DNA of 64,000 nucleotides from contig CAWIMY010000003.1 of NCBI GenBank assembly GCA_963837355.1, positions 682,001 through 746,000 on the forward strand. The letters run 5' to 3'. Source of the DNA: Aureispira sp963837355 (lineage in GTDB: Bacteria; Bacteroidota; Bacteroidia; Chitinophagales; Saprospiraceae). Below are positions 34,296-41,973 of this stretch, in pieces; position 1 is the stretch's first letter; each line of letters begins with the position of its first letter. The notes under the pieces were generated by a model. It did no database searches, was not told the DNA's origin, and saw only the letters and a program-made list of their open reading frames with translations. Made by a program: the position numbers and the translations under genes.

Positions 34296-34644
34296 CCGCA
34301 TTTTATGGGGGATCCTTGTTATCCTCCTCACTATTCTTACTCAATCTTGCAATTCTAATCAACCAATGGATAATAATAATAAAACGCCAAATAAAACTAC
34401 TATCATTACTTCGGGCACCATGGGGGAACTCAATGGCCACCGTGTCGGCTGCGATGTTGTTCATGCAGAGGGAACATATACCTTAAATGGAGAAGAGAAA
34501 AAGGGAATAACAGCTATGCTCTCTCCCGCTCCTCGCGAATGGATAACCGTAGGTGCTGGTAGTGAAATAACAGTCGAAGGTTCTACTTGGCGCGTCGTCA
34601 AAATAGAAGATAAGGATGTTTATTTGGAAGAAATAGCCCAATAG
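34276..34644 (+). CDS. Small lipoprotein overlapping the calpain gene
   Basis: The ATG at 34276 lies inside the end of the calpain gene (20-base overlap) and opens a 122-residue lipoprotein with signal LWGILVILLTILTQSC. A longer upstream frame exists but lacks a matching signal. The mature part is a small beta-rich domain (GELNGHRVGCDVVHAEG, WITVGAGSEITVEGSTWRVV). I do not recognise it. The overlap implies translational coupling with the protease, and a periplasmic or surface inhibitor or immunity function is one possibility. That is speculative. Confidence 0.65.
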   Translation: MTLTFSNRILWGILVILLTILTQSCNSNQPMDNNNKTPNKTTIITSGTMGELNGHRVGCDVVHAEGTYTLNGEEKKGITAMLSPAPREWITVGAGSEITVEGSTWRVVKIEDKDVYLEEIAQ

Positions 34645-34769
34645 CTTTTGTAGAAGAAGACGGCAGCGATACGCCTACTGCTGCTGAAAAGGATCAGCAA
34701 GGCGTTGTTGTCCAACTCTATTCTAGCGATGACCATACCGCCCCCAATTTATTGGGAGCCCATAAGTAG
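34644..34769 (+). other. Coding-like fragment after the lipoprotein gene
   Basis: In the frame shifted by two from the lipoprotein gene, 41 codons read AFVEEDGSDTPTAAEKDQQG, then VVVQLYSSDDHTAPNLLGAH, before TAG at 34767-34769. The composition is protein-like, but there is no start codon. It could be the tail of a lost gene or of a frameshifted extension. It is followed by a terminator. Confidence 0.3.
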
Positions 34770-34786
34770 TGCACCTACTTAATAGC

Positions 34787-34824
34787 AAAAAGCCCCTTTC
34801 CATATTGGTAGAAAGGGGCTTTTT
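34787..34824. terminator. Bidirectional terminator
   Basis: AAAAAGCCCCTTTC at 34787-34800 pairs perfectly with GAAAGGGGCTTTTT at 34811-34824 around a ten-base loop. T-runs exist on both strands. It separates the plus-strand calpain unit from the convergent lipoprotein gene. Confidence 0.92.
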
Positions 34825-34850
34825 AGATGCGTTTTTGAGCGAATTATAGA

Positions 34851-35282
34851 CTATTTTTTCGTCATATCTACCAACCATTTACCGTCTGTTTTGACTAGGT
34901 ACATGGTTTGTTCTGCTTCTGTACCTGGGTTACAACAGTAGGTGCAAGTTGCGTTGTCTCCGTTTTCTACACATTTGAGGGTAGTTTTGTCATAAGCTTT
35001 TTGGGCCACTGCTGCCATCTCTTTCATTTGTACTTTTTGCTCGTCTGTCAAGCTGCCCATCAACGTTTTCATTTGCGTCTCCATTTCGTTGATTGATTCC
35101 GCAGAACTAGCGGTTGTGCTAGCGCGCAATTTGTCAAAGTCTATGTTTTCGATGTCGCTGCTTAATAAAATAACGTTGTTGGCAACAGTATCAGGGGTTT
35201 CGTTTTTGGCTTCTCCACCACAGGCAACTACAGCACCAAATAAAGAAACGATTACTAATAATTGTAGGATTGTCTTAAGCAT
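34851..35282 (-). CDS. Lipoprotein of unknown function with a CTYCC motif
   Basis: A 143-residue lipoprotein with signal LQLLVIVSLFGAVVACGG (lipid Cys21). The middle is helical (SINEMETQMKTLMGSLTDEQ, KVQMKEMAAVA). The C-terminal part, KCVENGDNATCTYCCNPGTE and then TMYLVKTDGKWLVDMTKK, has the GKWLVD ending typical of DUF4878-like or NTF2-like lipoprotein domains. Four Cys residues near the end may form disulfides. It is probably a stand-alone gene. Confidence 0.65.
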   Translation of the reverse strand: MLKTILQLLVIVSLFGAVVACGGEAKNETPDTVANNVILLSSDIENIDFDKLRASTTASSAESINEMETQMKTLMGSLTDEQKVQMKEMAAVAQKAYDKTTLKCVENGDNATCTYCCNPGTEAEQTMYLVKTDGKWLVDMTKK

Positions 35283-35432
35283 GATTTTTGTTTTTTATGT
35301 TAAAAGTTTAAATATTTATTCAATCTAGCCAATATAGGCTAAAAGTAAGCAACTCCTTGATTTTTAGTCTTCTTTTTATTAATTTTTTTACTCTTTTCTC
35401 TTTTCTGTGGGCTTTTATTCCCTGCAAGCTGT

Positions 35433-35476
35433 CACAAAAAATCCTTCCAAAGAGTAACCATTCTTTGGAAGGATTT
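35433..35476 (-). terminator. Terminator of effector cassette 2
   Basis: AAATCCTTCCAAAGA at 35439-35453 pairs over 15 bases with TCTTTGGAAGGATTT at 35462-35476. On the minus strand T residues follow directly. It lies 34 bases after the stop of the coiled-coil gene at 35510. Confidence 0.88.
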
Positions 35477-35509
35477 GAAATAACTACTAAGCTTTTAGTT
35501 TTTTGTAGC

Positions 35510-36940
35510 TTATTGATCTTGGCTAACAACAGGCACTTCACCTACGGAGTTGACTTCCGTATATACCTCTTCCAATTTGGTTAGGCTCGGCGACTCGGCG
35601 ACTTCTTGTCCCAAGCGCAAGATGTTTTGTACTTTCTGGTCGAGAGCAGTAACCAAGTCTTGTCTTTTTTTAATAAATACGTCTTGGACAACGGTTTCTT
35701 GATCGGCTTCTAATTGCTGCACAGTCGCTTTTAGTTGCTCCATTTTTTGCGTCAATTCCTCTATTTGGGCATTTTGGCGGACAATGGTTGCTTCTAATTG
35801 TTCCGCATCTGTTTCAGTAAGCAGGGACAAGATTTGTTTTACCCGTTGATACAATTTCCAGAGGCTACTTAGGGCCTCTTTCTGTTTTCTGGCCGCTTCT
35901 AGTAAGGCTTCGCCTTTGGCTCGGTCTATGGTTAAGTCTTGAATGGCTCTTTCTGTCTCCTCTATTTTATCAATCAGCGCTTGCTTTCTTTCCTGAATAC
36001 TGTTGTATACCTCTTTAGAAGATAAGTAGGTTTTCTTGAATAGCGTTAAGGCAGTCACAATACCTGATAGGGCCGCGATAAGTAGAAGCAGTTCTGCTAT
36101 CATGCTGTTAAAGGCCGTATTGGCGGCACTGCTATCGCTGGCATTTTCAAAGTTTTCGTAATGGGTCTTAAACTTCTTATAGCTTTGTTTGACTTGTTTG
36201 CAGTTCTTAACCAAATTTTTAATGGATCCCATAGACGCTAAATCGCCTAACAAGAGACCATTAGATTCTGTATACAAAGTCCACACCTCTCCAGCTAAGT
36301 CCTTGAGGTCGTTGAGCAATTTCAACACCTTCATTTTATCAACACTCACTTGCTCCCCTGAAATTTCCTCATGTAGGGTATTGAGTGTTTGGTCTTGCGT
36401 TTGCAATGCTTTTAACCCCTTGGCTACGTCAGGTGTTTTGAAAACCACCAAATCACCAATAGGCTCTTTGTACAAGACTACCGCTGTTGGAGGATTAAAC
36501 CAAAGGATAAGCTGGTTGAGTAAGCCTTCTACGGGCACCAACTCATTGTTAGGTTTATAAATAATCAAACTCGTTTTGATCTGCTCTACTTCTTCTTCCT
36601 TGCTTTTTAGTTTTTTTTCTAAGGCCGCAATCTCTTTTTCTAAGGCTTTGTAGACCTTTTGCTGTTTAATCCAATTTTGTTTTACTTGTTCAAAAAAGGC
36701 ATGTTCTTCTACCGTGTATTGTAGTTGAGGATTGTAAGTAGCTTGGTACTCCACTAACTCCTGTACATAGCGGCCTGTTTCTACCCTTCTTTGTTGCAAA
36801 AGTGCCATTCTAACTTGTGGACTTTCTCGTCGGGTAGTATTGCTCATTTGGCGTACCTGCCTAGCCATGACTCGAGTTACTTGTCGATTGTTTCCTCTAG
36901 CGACTGAGCCGCCTAGGGTCTGTATTCCTTTTCTAATCAT
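35510..36940 (-). CDS. Long coiled-coil protein with one hydrophobic segment, cassette 2 effector candidate
   Basis: A 476-residue, mostly helical protein. The N-terminus is basic (RKGIQTLGGSVARGNNRQVT). Heptad-like helices occur at about 85-130 (KVYKALEKEIAALEKKLKSK) and 320-450. In between, near 285-310, lies a single hydrophobic stretch (IAELLLLIAALSGIVTALTL). Long helices around one membrane-active segment are the layout of alpha-helical pore-forming toxins of the ClyA/Nhe/Xax type, but I see no sequence motif that proves this. It begins two bases after the stop of the adaptor-like gene at 36943, so translation is coupled. No signal peptide is present. The function is unknown. Confidence 0.65.
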   Translation of the reverse strand: MIRKGIQTLGGSVARGNNRQVTRVMARQVRQMSNTTRRESPQVRMALLQQRRVETGRYVQELVEYQATYNPQLQYTVEEHAFFEQVKQNWIKQQKVYKALEKEIAALEKKLKSKEEEVEQIKTSLIIYKPNNELVPVEGLLNQLILWFNPPTAVVLYKEPIGDLVVFKTPDVAKGLKALQTQDQTLNTLHEEISGEQVSVDKMKVLKLLNDLKDLAGEVWTLYTESNGLLLGDLASMGSIKNLVKNCKQVKQSYKKFKTHYENFENASDSSAANTAFNSMIAELLLLIAALSGIVTALTLFKKTYLSSKEVYNSIQERKQALIDKIEETERAIQDLTIDRAKGEALLEAARKQKEALSSLWKLYQRVKQILSLLTETDAEQLEATIVRQNAQIEELTQKMEQLKATVQQLEADQETVVQDVFIKKRQDLVTALDQKVQNILRLGQEVAESPSLTKLEEVYTEVNSVGEVPVVSQDQ

Positions 36941-36942
36941 GA

Positions 36943-38082
36943 TTAAGCGATGTTGTTTAGTTGTTCTTGAATAGTGGCTAATTGCTGCATGGTTCGCGCC
37001 ATAGCGGTCAAGTCACCTTGGTTGCTGTCAGCCGCTAATTGTTGTTGCAAGGCTTTGCTGCGGCTTAATAAGGGTTTAAGTTTTGGCCATGTTTTGATGG
37101 TGTTTTGCAGCAACTCTTTGGCGGCTACCAGTTCGTCTGGAAACTGAGATTGTTTTCCTTTTACAAAACTACTCCATCGTTTGTAATGCTCTTTGAGGTT
37201 TTCTAGGTTGGTCTCAATAAGCTCGACTTCTAGGAGTTCTCCCTTTTCGATACTGCTGTAAAACAGTTCTATGTCTTTTCCAAGCTTGGTGTACAACCGC
37301 TCTTCTTCGGCTTTATTGCCTTCCTCATCGCCTTGGCCTTCTTTGGCTGCTTGGCGCTTATCAAAGTAGGCTTGCCATTTTTGATAAATTTTCTGCCACG
37401 TTTCGGCTTCTTTTCCGACTATGAGTGTAGCGGCTTCAGGCGCAATGGAGTCTGCCCAATCGCCTACCAAGTGCTTGAGGCGACGGATAACTTGCTGGTA
37501 TTGAATTTGTAAAGCTTGTTTTTCCTCCCCGCTAGTCGTCGCGACTTTTTCTTTTATTCGGTTGGATAAGGTGTGGTACTTCTGTAGCTCGCGGCCCAAG
37601 GTAGACAAGTCGTCGGTAGCCTGCTCTGCTCCATCGGTTTCTTGTGTACTATCCTCTACGGCACTTAAATCGTCCACGACTTCTAGAAAAACCTTGGGTT
37701 TAAATTTTTTCAACTCCTTTTTGATGGGCTTTAAGAGCTTGTCATCGGTGAGTTTTCCTTTGGCAGGCACCAAGTAAACGTGGATGGCTTTGCCTACGGC
37801 AACCACCTTACATTCGCCATAAGAAAAGTCTTTCAAGGTCATGGTATCATGTCCGTTGAGTTCTGTTTTCCATTTGTTGATAGCGCCAAGGTATAGGAGC
37901 GGCTGCTCTTCTAGTTCTTGTGGTTTGGCGTTTTTCCAAGGTAAATGCGTCCCTGCAATCAAAGCAAAGCCAATAGGTTCTGGTGCGCCTACCAACTCTT
38001 CCCAGCTGCTTTTTAGGATTTTTTGATAGCCGTTGTAATCTATTTTAGATAGACTATCAATTTTTTTGAGCTTGTTTTCCAT
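36943..38082 (-). CDS. Adaptor-like protein of effector cassette 2
   Basis: A 379-residue protein. It is clearly homologous along its whole length to the protein at 40060-41205: IGFALIAGTHLPWKNAKPQE, QPLLYLGAINKWKTELNG, YLVPAKGKLTDD, IKKELKKFKPKVFLEVVDDL. Residues 1-140 form an alpha/beta domain. The rest is acidic linker and helices with the shared WQKIYQKWQAYFDKRQAAKE. The N-terminal domain shows weaker similarity to the first adaptor at 32413. There is no export signal or catalytic motif. A coupled effector-like gene follows directly. I infer a chaperone, carrier or targeting role for the neighbour. Confidence 0.7.
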   Translation of the reverse strand: MENKLKKIDSLSKIDYNGYQKILKSSWEELVGAPEPIGFALIAGTHLPWKNAKPQELEEQPLLYLGAINKWKTELNGHDTMTLKDFSYGECKVVAVGKAIHVYLVPAKGKLTDDKLLKPIKKELKKFKPKVFLEVVDDLSAVEDSTQETDGAEQATDDLSTLGRELQKYHTLSNRIKEKVATTSGEEKQALQIQYQQVIRRLKHLVGDWADSIAPEAATLIVGKEAETWQKIYQKWQAYFDKRQAAKEGQGDEEGNKAEEERLYTKLGKDIELFYSSIEKGELLEVELIETNLENLKEHYKRWSSFVKGKQSQFPDELVAAKELLQNTIKTWPKLKPLLSRSKALQQQLAADSNQGDLTAMARTMQQLATIQEQLNNIA

Positions 38083-38292
38083 GTAGTGATTAGTGATTTC
38101 TTATCAAAAAATAACGGTATTTTTTCCGTACTTTAAATTAGGAATTTATCCGTACTTCTGCTAGTCAGAGCTGACTATTTGAGATAAAAAAGATATTTTT
38201 TTCACTAACACCCTAGTTTTTTTAGGTATAAATTCGAAAAAGCTGTTGGACAACCTACTTGTTGCGTTGCTCTGTTTCCGGCCTCCCATGCC

Positions 38293-38877
38293 CTACTCCT
38301 CCTCCAAAAACCACAGCCAATAATCGGCATCCTGTTCCCAATCTGCTTGGCACAATTCGTACAATAATTGCTCGTCTTTATTAGGCACGCGCTGCATTCC
38401 CAAGCGTTCGGCCACTGCTTGGCTGGGCAAGTTGGTGGTCAGGCAACGAATGCGCACGTATTGGAGGCGTTGGGTGGCAAACGCCATCGAAATCAATTGG
38501 CGGCAAGCCGTAGTGGCGTAGCCCTTGCCCGTGTAGGCCTCGCCCAACCAGTAGGCCAGTTCGGCACTTTGATCAGTAAAACGGCCGCTGTGTAGGTTGG
38601 CCAATCCAACCAGTTCTCCGCGCTCCGTCCACAACTCATAAATGTGTGCCCCCAAATAAATATCCAAGGACGCATACTTTTGCACATACGCTTTGGCGGT
38701 TTCTAGACACGTAATGTCTTTTAAGTGGGGCATCCACGGCTCCAAATGGGCGCGGTTGTTTTCCAAAACGGCTAGCCAGAGATGGGCATGGGCAGTAGTG
38801 GCGCGTTGGAGGTAGAGCATGGGAACAATAAGGGATTTGGTGAAGCAATTTTCTAAAATAAGCATATTTTCCCACAT
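38293..38877 (-). CDS. RimJ/RimL-type GNAT acetyltransferase
   Basis: A 194-residue acetyltransferase. The core runs RATTAHAHLWLAVLENNRAH, then LELWTERGELVGLANLHSG, AELAYWLGEAYTGKGYATTA with the acetyl-CoA loop GEAYTGKGYAT, and CLTTNLPSQAVAERLGMQRV. The motif order matches enzymes that acetylate ribosomal protein N-termini or small amines; the substrate is unknown. The ATG at 38877 gives a slightly long N-terminus, and the ATG at 38832 (MLYLQRA) is an alternative. It sits alone between two effector cassettes, just after a terminator, and may be a bystander. Confidence 0.88.
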   Translation of the reverse strand: MWENMLILENCFTKSLIVPMLYLQRATTAHAHLWLAVLENNRAHLEPWMPHLKDITCLETAKAYVQKYASLDIYLGAHIYELWTERGELVGLANLHSGRFTDQSAELAYWLGEAYTGKGYATTACRQLISMAFATQRLQYVRIRCLTTNLPSQAVAERLGMQRVPNKDEQLLYELCQADWEQDADYWLWFLEEE

Positions 38878-38883
38878 CTAAAC

Positions 38884-38915
38884 AAAAAGCCGCTGCCCCC
38901 AAGCGGGGACAGCGG
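38884..38915 (-). terminator. Terminator of effector cassette 3
   Basis: On the minus strand, CCGCTG-T-CCCC pairs with GGGG-G-CAGCGG around a short loop (38890-38915), and CTTTTTG follows. It lies 30 bases after the stop of the gene at 38947 and just before the acetyltransferase start. Confidence 0.85.
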
Positions 38916-38946
38916 AAAATCCTAAAAACTACTTAAAAACTAGTCG

Positions 38947-40047
38947 TTATAAACTCTTGACAATGGCCAAATCGAAGGGATCGGTATCGTCTTTCATCAC
39001 ACCGCGTACTTCATCTGGAATTCTCTTTTCTACTCGCTCAACGTATTCTGCTAAGGCCATAAGCACATTTTGTAGTTGTGTTAACTGCTGAATGCTTTCC
39101 TTATTCGTTTTATCGTGCTGCATTTGTAGGGCTATTTCTTTTAAGGCCTGTTTTGTTACTTGTCGTACAAAAAAGCGCCCTTTGGAAGCGGGCAGCCCCA
39201 AGCTTCCCAGCAGGGCATACAATTCACTGCTTACCAGTTGTCCATCGACATCAAAATCATTGGGATTAAATTGGACGTAGGCTTTGGTGATTGATTTCTG
39301 ACCAGTATTAGTACTACCGATATAAGAAGGCTGAAGGCCTTTGAACTCTCCGACCAAGTATTTTCCTACCGCTTTCCACTCTTCTAACAAAATAGCATCC
39401 ACTTGTTTTTGTGCGCGCTTCAATTCTTCTAGGACATGCTCCTGCCCTTTTTGTGCCCACTCGTCTAGGGTAAGGGATTGGCTTTTGGCGGCTTCTTCCA
39501 GTTCCTCTTCTAAGTACTTCAAAATCTCATCAAATTGCCCCAAAATAATTTCTGCTTCTTGCAAATAGACAGCCGCTGCTGCTTGCATCTCTATCGACTT
39601 TTCCAACAGCTCATGCTTAATCCAAGTATCGTCAAAAGGATCTTTATCATCGTAAGCGACGTGCTTCTTTTTTAGATGATGTTCATACTTTGGGAAATAC
39701 TTTTTCCAAGTACTGGAATACGCTTCCTTCTCATGTTTCAAGGTTTTAATCAATTTGACGACCCAATCTTCTAGCTTCTTTCGCGTGTATTTTACTTCCT
39801 TCTCGCCTTTCTTATTTTCTAATGGATCGTCTCCTTTGGGCTGATAGGCCAACAAACTCATACAGCGGTTGTAGACTTTTTTGATGTCCATTCCTAGACT
39901 GTCCTTCCCTTTCCCCAAGAACAAGGGGACATCAGAACCCCGCTCTTCTTTTTTAAGCACCTGATCTTCCGAGGGATCCAGTTCTTGTGTATGCTTCAAT
40001 CCTTTCTTGATGCTGCTTCCTAAACTTCTATTGCTTTTATCACTCAT
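38947..40047 (-). CDS. Cassette 3 effector candidate with a nucleotidyltransferase-like motif
   Basis: A 366-residue protein without signal peptide. The first 235 residues are helical and charged (NRSLGSSIKKGLKHTQELD, LKYLEEELEEAAKSQ). Residues 240-280 read SYIGSTNTGQKSITKAYVQF, then NPNDFDVDGQLVSSELYALL. A Gly-Ser (244-245) followed by a D-F-D-V-D cluster (Asp264, Asp266, Asp268) is the pattern of polymerase-beta-fold nucleotidyltransferases and of several polymorphic toxins with that fold. The 20-residue spacing is longer than usual. The adaptor-like gene at 40060 ends 12 bases upstream. I infer a toxin-like enzyme with low-to-moderate confidence. Confidence 0.6.
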   Translation of the reverse strand: MSDKSNRSLGSSIKKGLKHTQELDPSEDQVLKKEERGSDVPLFLGKGKDSLGMDIKKVYNRCMSLLAYQPKGDDPLENKKGEKEVKYTRKKLEDWVVKLIKTLKHEKEAYSSTWKKYFPKYEHHLKKKHVAYDDKDPFDDTWIKHELLEKSIEMQAAAAVYLQEAEIILGQFDEILKYLEEELEEAAKSQSLTLDEWAQKGQEHVLEELKRAQKQVDAILLEEWKAVGKYLVGEFKGLQPSYIGSTNTGQKSITKAYVQFNPNDFDVDGQLVSSELYALLGSLGLPASKGRFFVRQVTKQALKEIALQMQHDKTNKESIQQLTQLQNVLMALAEYVERVEKRIPDEVRGVMKDDTDPFDLAIVKSL

Positions 40048-40059
40048 GATGGTCTGTTT

Positions 40060-41205
40060 TTAGAGGTTGTTAATTTGTGCCAATGCTTTTTCTACGCCCT
40101 TACTCAGGCGCGCTACTCTGGCCGAATCATTGGCCGCCGTAGCCGCTTCCAGCGCGGTATTGGCTTTGTGGTAGCGCTGCAAAAGCGGCTGGTAAACGGC
40201 CCACTCTTTGTCTAGCGATTCCATCTCTGCGGTGACGGTTGCCAATTCTTCAGGGTATTGGCTGTCTTTGCCTGCTACAAAAGCTTTCCAGCTGGCGACA
40301 TGGGTGTGTAGGTTTTGTAAATTGGTGTCGATGACACTGGGGTCTAAATCATAGCCGTTTTCAATACCTGTAAAAAACTGCTCTAAATCTTCCAAGGTCT
40401 TGGTGTAGAGGTTTTCTTCTTGGAGTTTCTGCCCTTCTACATCCTCGCTTTTTCCTTCTTTGGCCGCTTGTCTTTTTTCAAAATAAGCATTCCATTTCTG
40501 GTAAATCTTCTGCCAAGTGAGCGCTGGTTCTCCTTGAATAAGTTCGTCGGCCTGAGGCAAAATGTCCTCTGTCCAGCTGGCGCACAAATGTTTGAGGCGG
40601 CTCAAGATTTGTTTGTACTTGATTTGCAACTGCTGGCGCTTGGCAGGATCGGCGCCTTCCATCGCTTTTTTGATTTTGTTGGTCATCCCGTGGTACTCCT
40701 GCAATTCCTTTCCCAACTCGTTGAACTCCTCCACTAGATTGCCGTCTTCCTCTACCACTACTTCTGCGGCACTCATTTCCACAGCCCCCAAATCAGCAAC
40801 CACTTCCAAAAATACTTTGGGTTTGAATTTCTTCAACACTTTTTTGATGGCTTTGAGGTGTTTTTCATCGGTCACCTTTCCTTTGGCAGGAGCCAAATAG
40901 ACGTGTACATCTTTGCCTACCTGAACCGCTTTGCACATTCCGTAGGAGTAGTTGGTCAATTCTAACTCCTGACTGCTGTTTAGCTCGGTTTTCCATTTGG
41001 TCAAGGGACCCAAGTACAACAAAGGCTGTTCTTCTTTCTCCTGAGGCGTGGCATTTTTCCAAGGTAATTTGCCGCCTTCTACCAAGGCAAACCCAACCGC
41101 TTCGCCTGCTCCGATGAGCTCTGCCCAATTGCTTTTCAGCAATTTTTGGTAGCCCGTGTAGTTCAGTTTTCCTACACTGTCTAAATTTTTCAGCTTACTT
41201 TCCAT
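40060..41205 (-). CDS. Adaptor-like protein of effector cassette 3
   Basis: A 381-residue paralogue of the protein at 36943-38082. Shared segments include LKSNWAELIGAGEAVGFALV, LPWKNATPQEKEEQPLLYLG, YLAPAKGKVTDE, KKFKPKVFLEVVADL and TWQKIYQKWNAYFEKRQAAK. The same layout is present: an alpha/beta head (1-140), an acidic linker and helical repeats. The regions match over the whole length, unlike the neighbours they precede, which share nothing obvious. That pattern, constant adaptor with variable partner, is why I call the genes cassettes. There is no export signal. The function is not known. Confidence 0.7.
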   Translation of the reverse strand: MESKLKNLDSVGKLNYTGYQKLLKSNWAELIGAGEAVGFALVEGGKLPWKNATPQEKEEQPLLYLGPLTKWKTELNSSQELELTNYSYGMCKAVQVGKDVHVYLAPAKGKVTDEKHLKAIKKVLKKFKPKVFLEVVADLGAVEMSAAEVVVEEDGNLVEEFNELGKELQEYHGMTNKIKKAMEGADPAKRQQLQIKYKQILSRLKHLCASWTEDILPQADELIQGEPALTWQKIYQKWNAYFEKRQAAKEGKSEDVEGQKLQEENLYTKTLEDLEQFFTGIENGYDLDPSVIDTNLQNLHTHVASWKAFVAGKDSQYPEELATVTAEMESLDKEWAVYQPLLQRYHKANTALEAATAANDSARVARLSKGVEKALAQINNL

Positions 41206-41451
41206 ACTTCGATTGTTTTTTTGTGGTGTGATAAAGTTCCATCTGTTTGGCGCTTTCCTTTAGAACCCTCTTCTTCTAAAATTTAGTATAGGCTCTAAGC
41301 TATTTTCAGAAAACTTTATTGTGTTTATGACTTTTTTTAGACATTTTAAAATAGATCTAAATTCTTAAAAATCAAGTTACTAACAAGTAAGATCACCACT
41401 TATTTAAAAAATAATTTTTTTAGGCAATTTTTTATTTTTTGGTTTAGTACA
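41206..41451. other. AT-rich promoter region of effector cassette 3
   Basis: A gap of about 310 bases lies between the adaptor gene start and the stop of the upstream gene at 41519. Its upper end is occupied by a terminator. The rest is very AT-rich with several A- and T-runs and must hold the promoter of cassette 3. I see no reading frame or RNA gene. Confidence 0.4.
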
Positions 41452-41490
41452 CAAAAAAGCCTTCCCAAAATAAATTTCTTTGAAAGGCTT
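41452..41490 (-). terminator. Terminator of the ATPase-TPR operon
   Basis: AAGCCTT at 41457-41463 pairs with AAGGCTT at 41484-41490. On the minus strand a TTTTTT run follows. It lies about 30 bases after the stop of the gene at 41519. Confidence 0.65.
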
Positions 41491-41518
41491 GTATAAAAAT
41501 ACGCAACTAAAAGTTGTC

Positions 41519-41917
41519 TTAGAAATAAGACCAGCCGTTAGGGGATTCCTGTTGAGTCACGAGTCGTTGGTAGCTGGGGTCGTAGATTTTGGAGATGGTA
41601 AACGTCCCGCGCATTGTCCAGCTGTCGTTCTCCCACTCTCCATTTTCCGACCGCTTTTTTTCGGTGGTTTGCGATTGGATCAACGCGTGCCCCCAAAACA
41701 ACCACTTGCCCTTGATTTTTTGTACCAAAAACATCCTCACGGGATCTCGGTGCAGTAGCCGCGCATCGGATTTATCATAAAAAGAAAACAACTGCCCCTC
41801 GACTTCCTCTAGGGTAATGGGATTGATTTGATGCCGCTCCAAATCGAGTACAGCAGCGGGAAAGCCCTGCGTTTCGCTTAGCAATAAGGTATCGTTGATT
41901 TCTATAAAACTGCCCAT
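41519..41917 (-). CDS. Conserved-looking small protein of unknown function
   Basis: A 132-residue protein without signal peptide. It has strand-rich stretches (GSFIEINDTLLLS, DPVRMFLVQKIKGKWLFWGH) and an ordered C-terminus (RGTFTISKIYDPSYQRLVTQ, ending NGWSYF). The alternation of strands and the GKWLFWGHALI segment suggest a PUA-like or similar beta-barrel, but I cannot name the family. It begins 56 bases after the ATPase-TPR gene and is the last gene before a terminator. It is therefore probably part of that operon. Confidence 0.65.
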   Translation of the reverse strand: MGSFIEINDTLLLSETQGFPAAVLDLERHQINPITLEEVEGQLFSFYDKSDARLLHRDPVRMFLVQKIKGKWLFWGHALIQSQTTEKKRSENGEWENDSWTMRGTFTISKIYDPSYQRLVTQQESPNGWSYF

Positions 41918-41973
41918 CGGTTGGTTATTTGAAGAAGAAAAGAAGTTGTTTTACAAATAGCTTGTTCAAAAAA

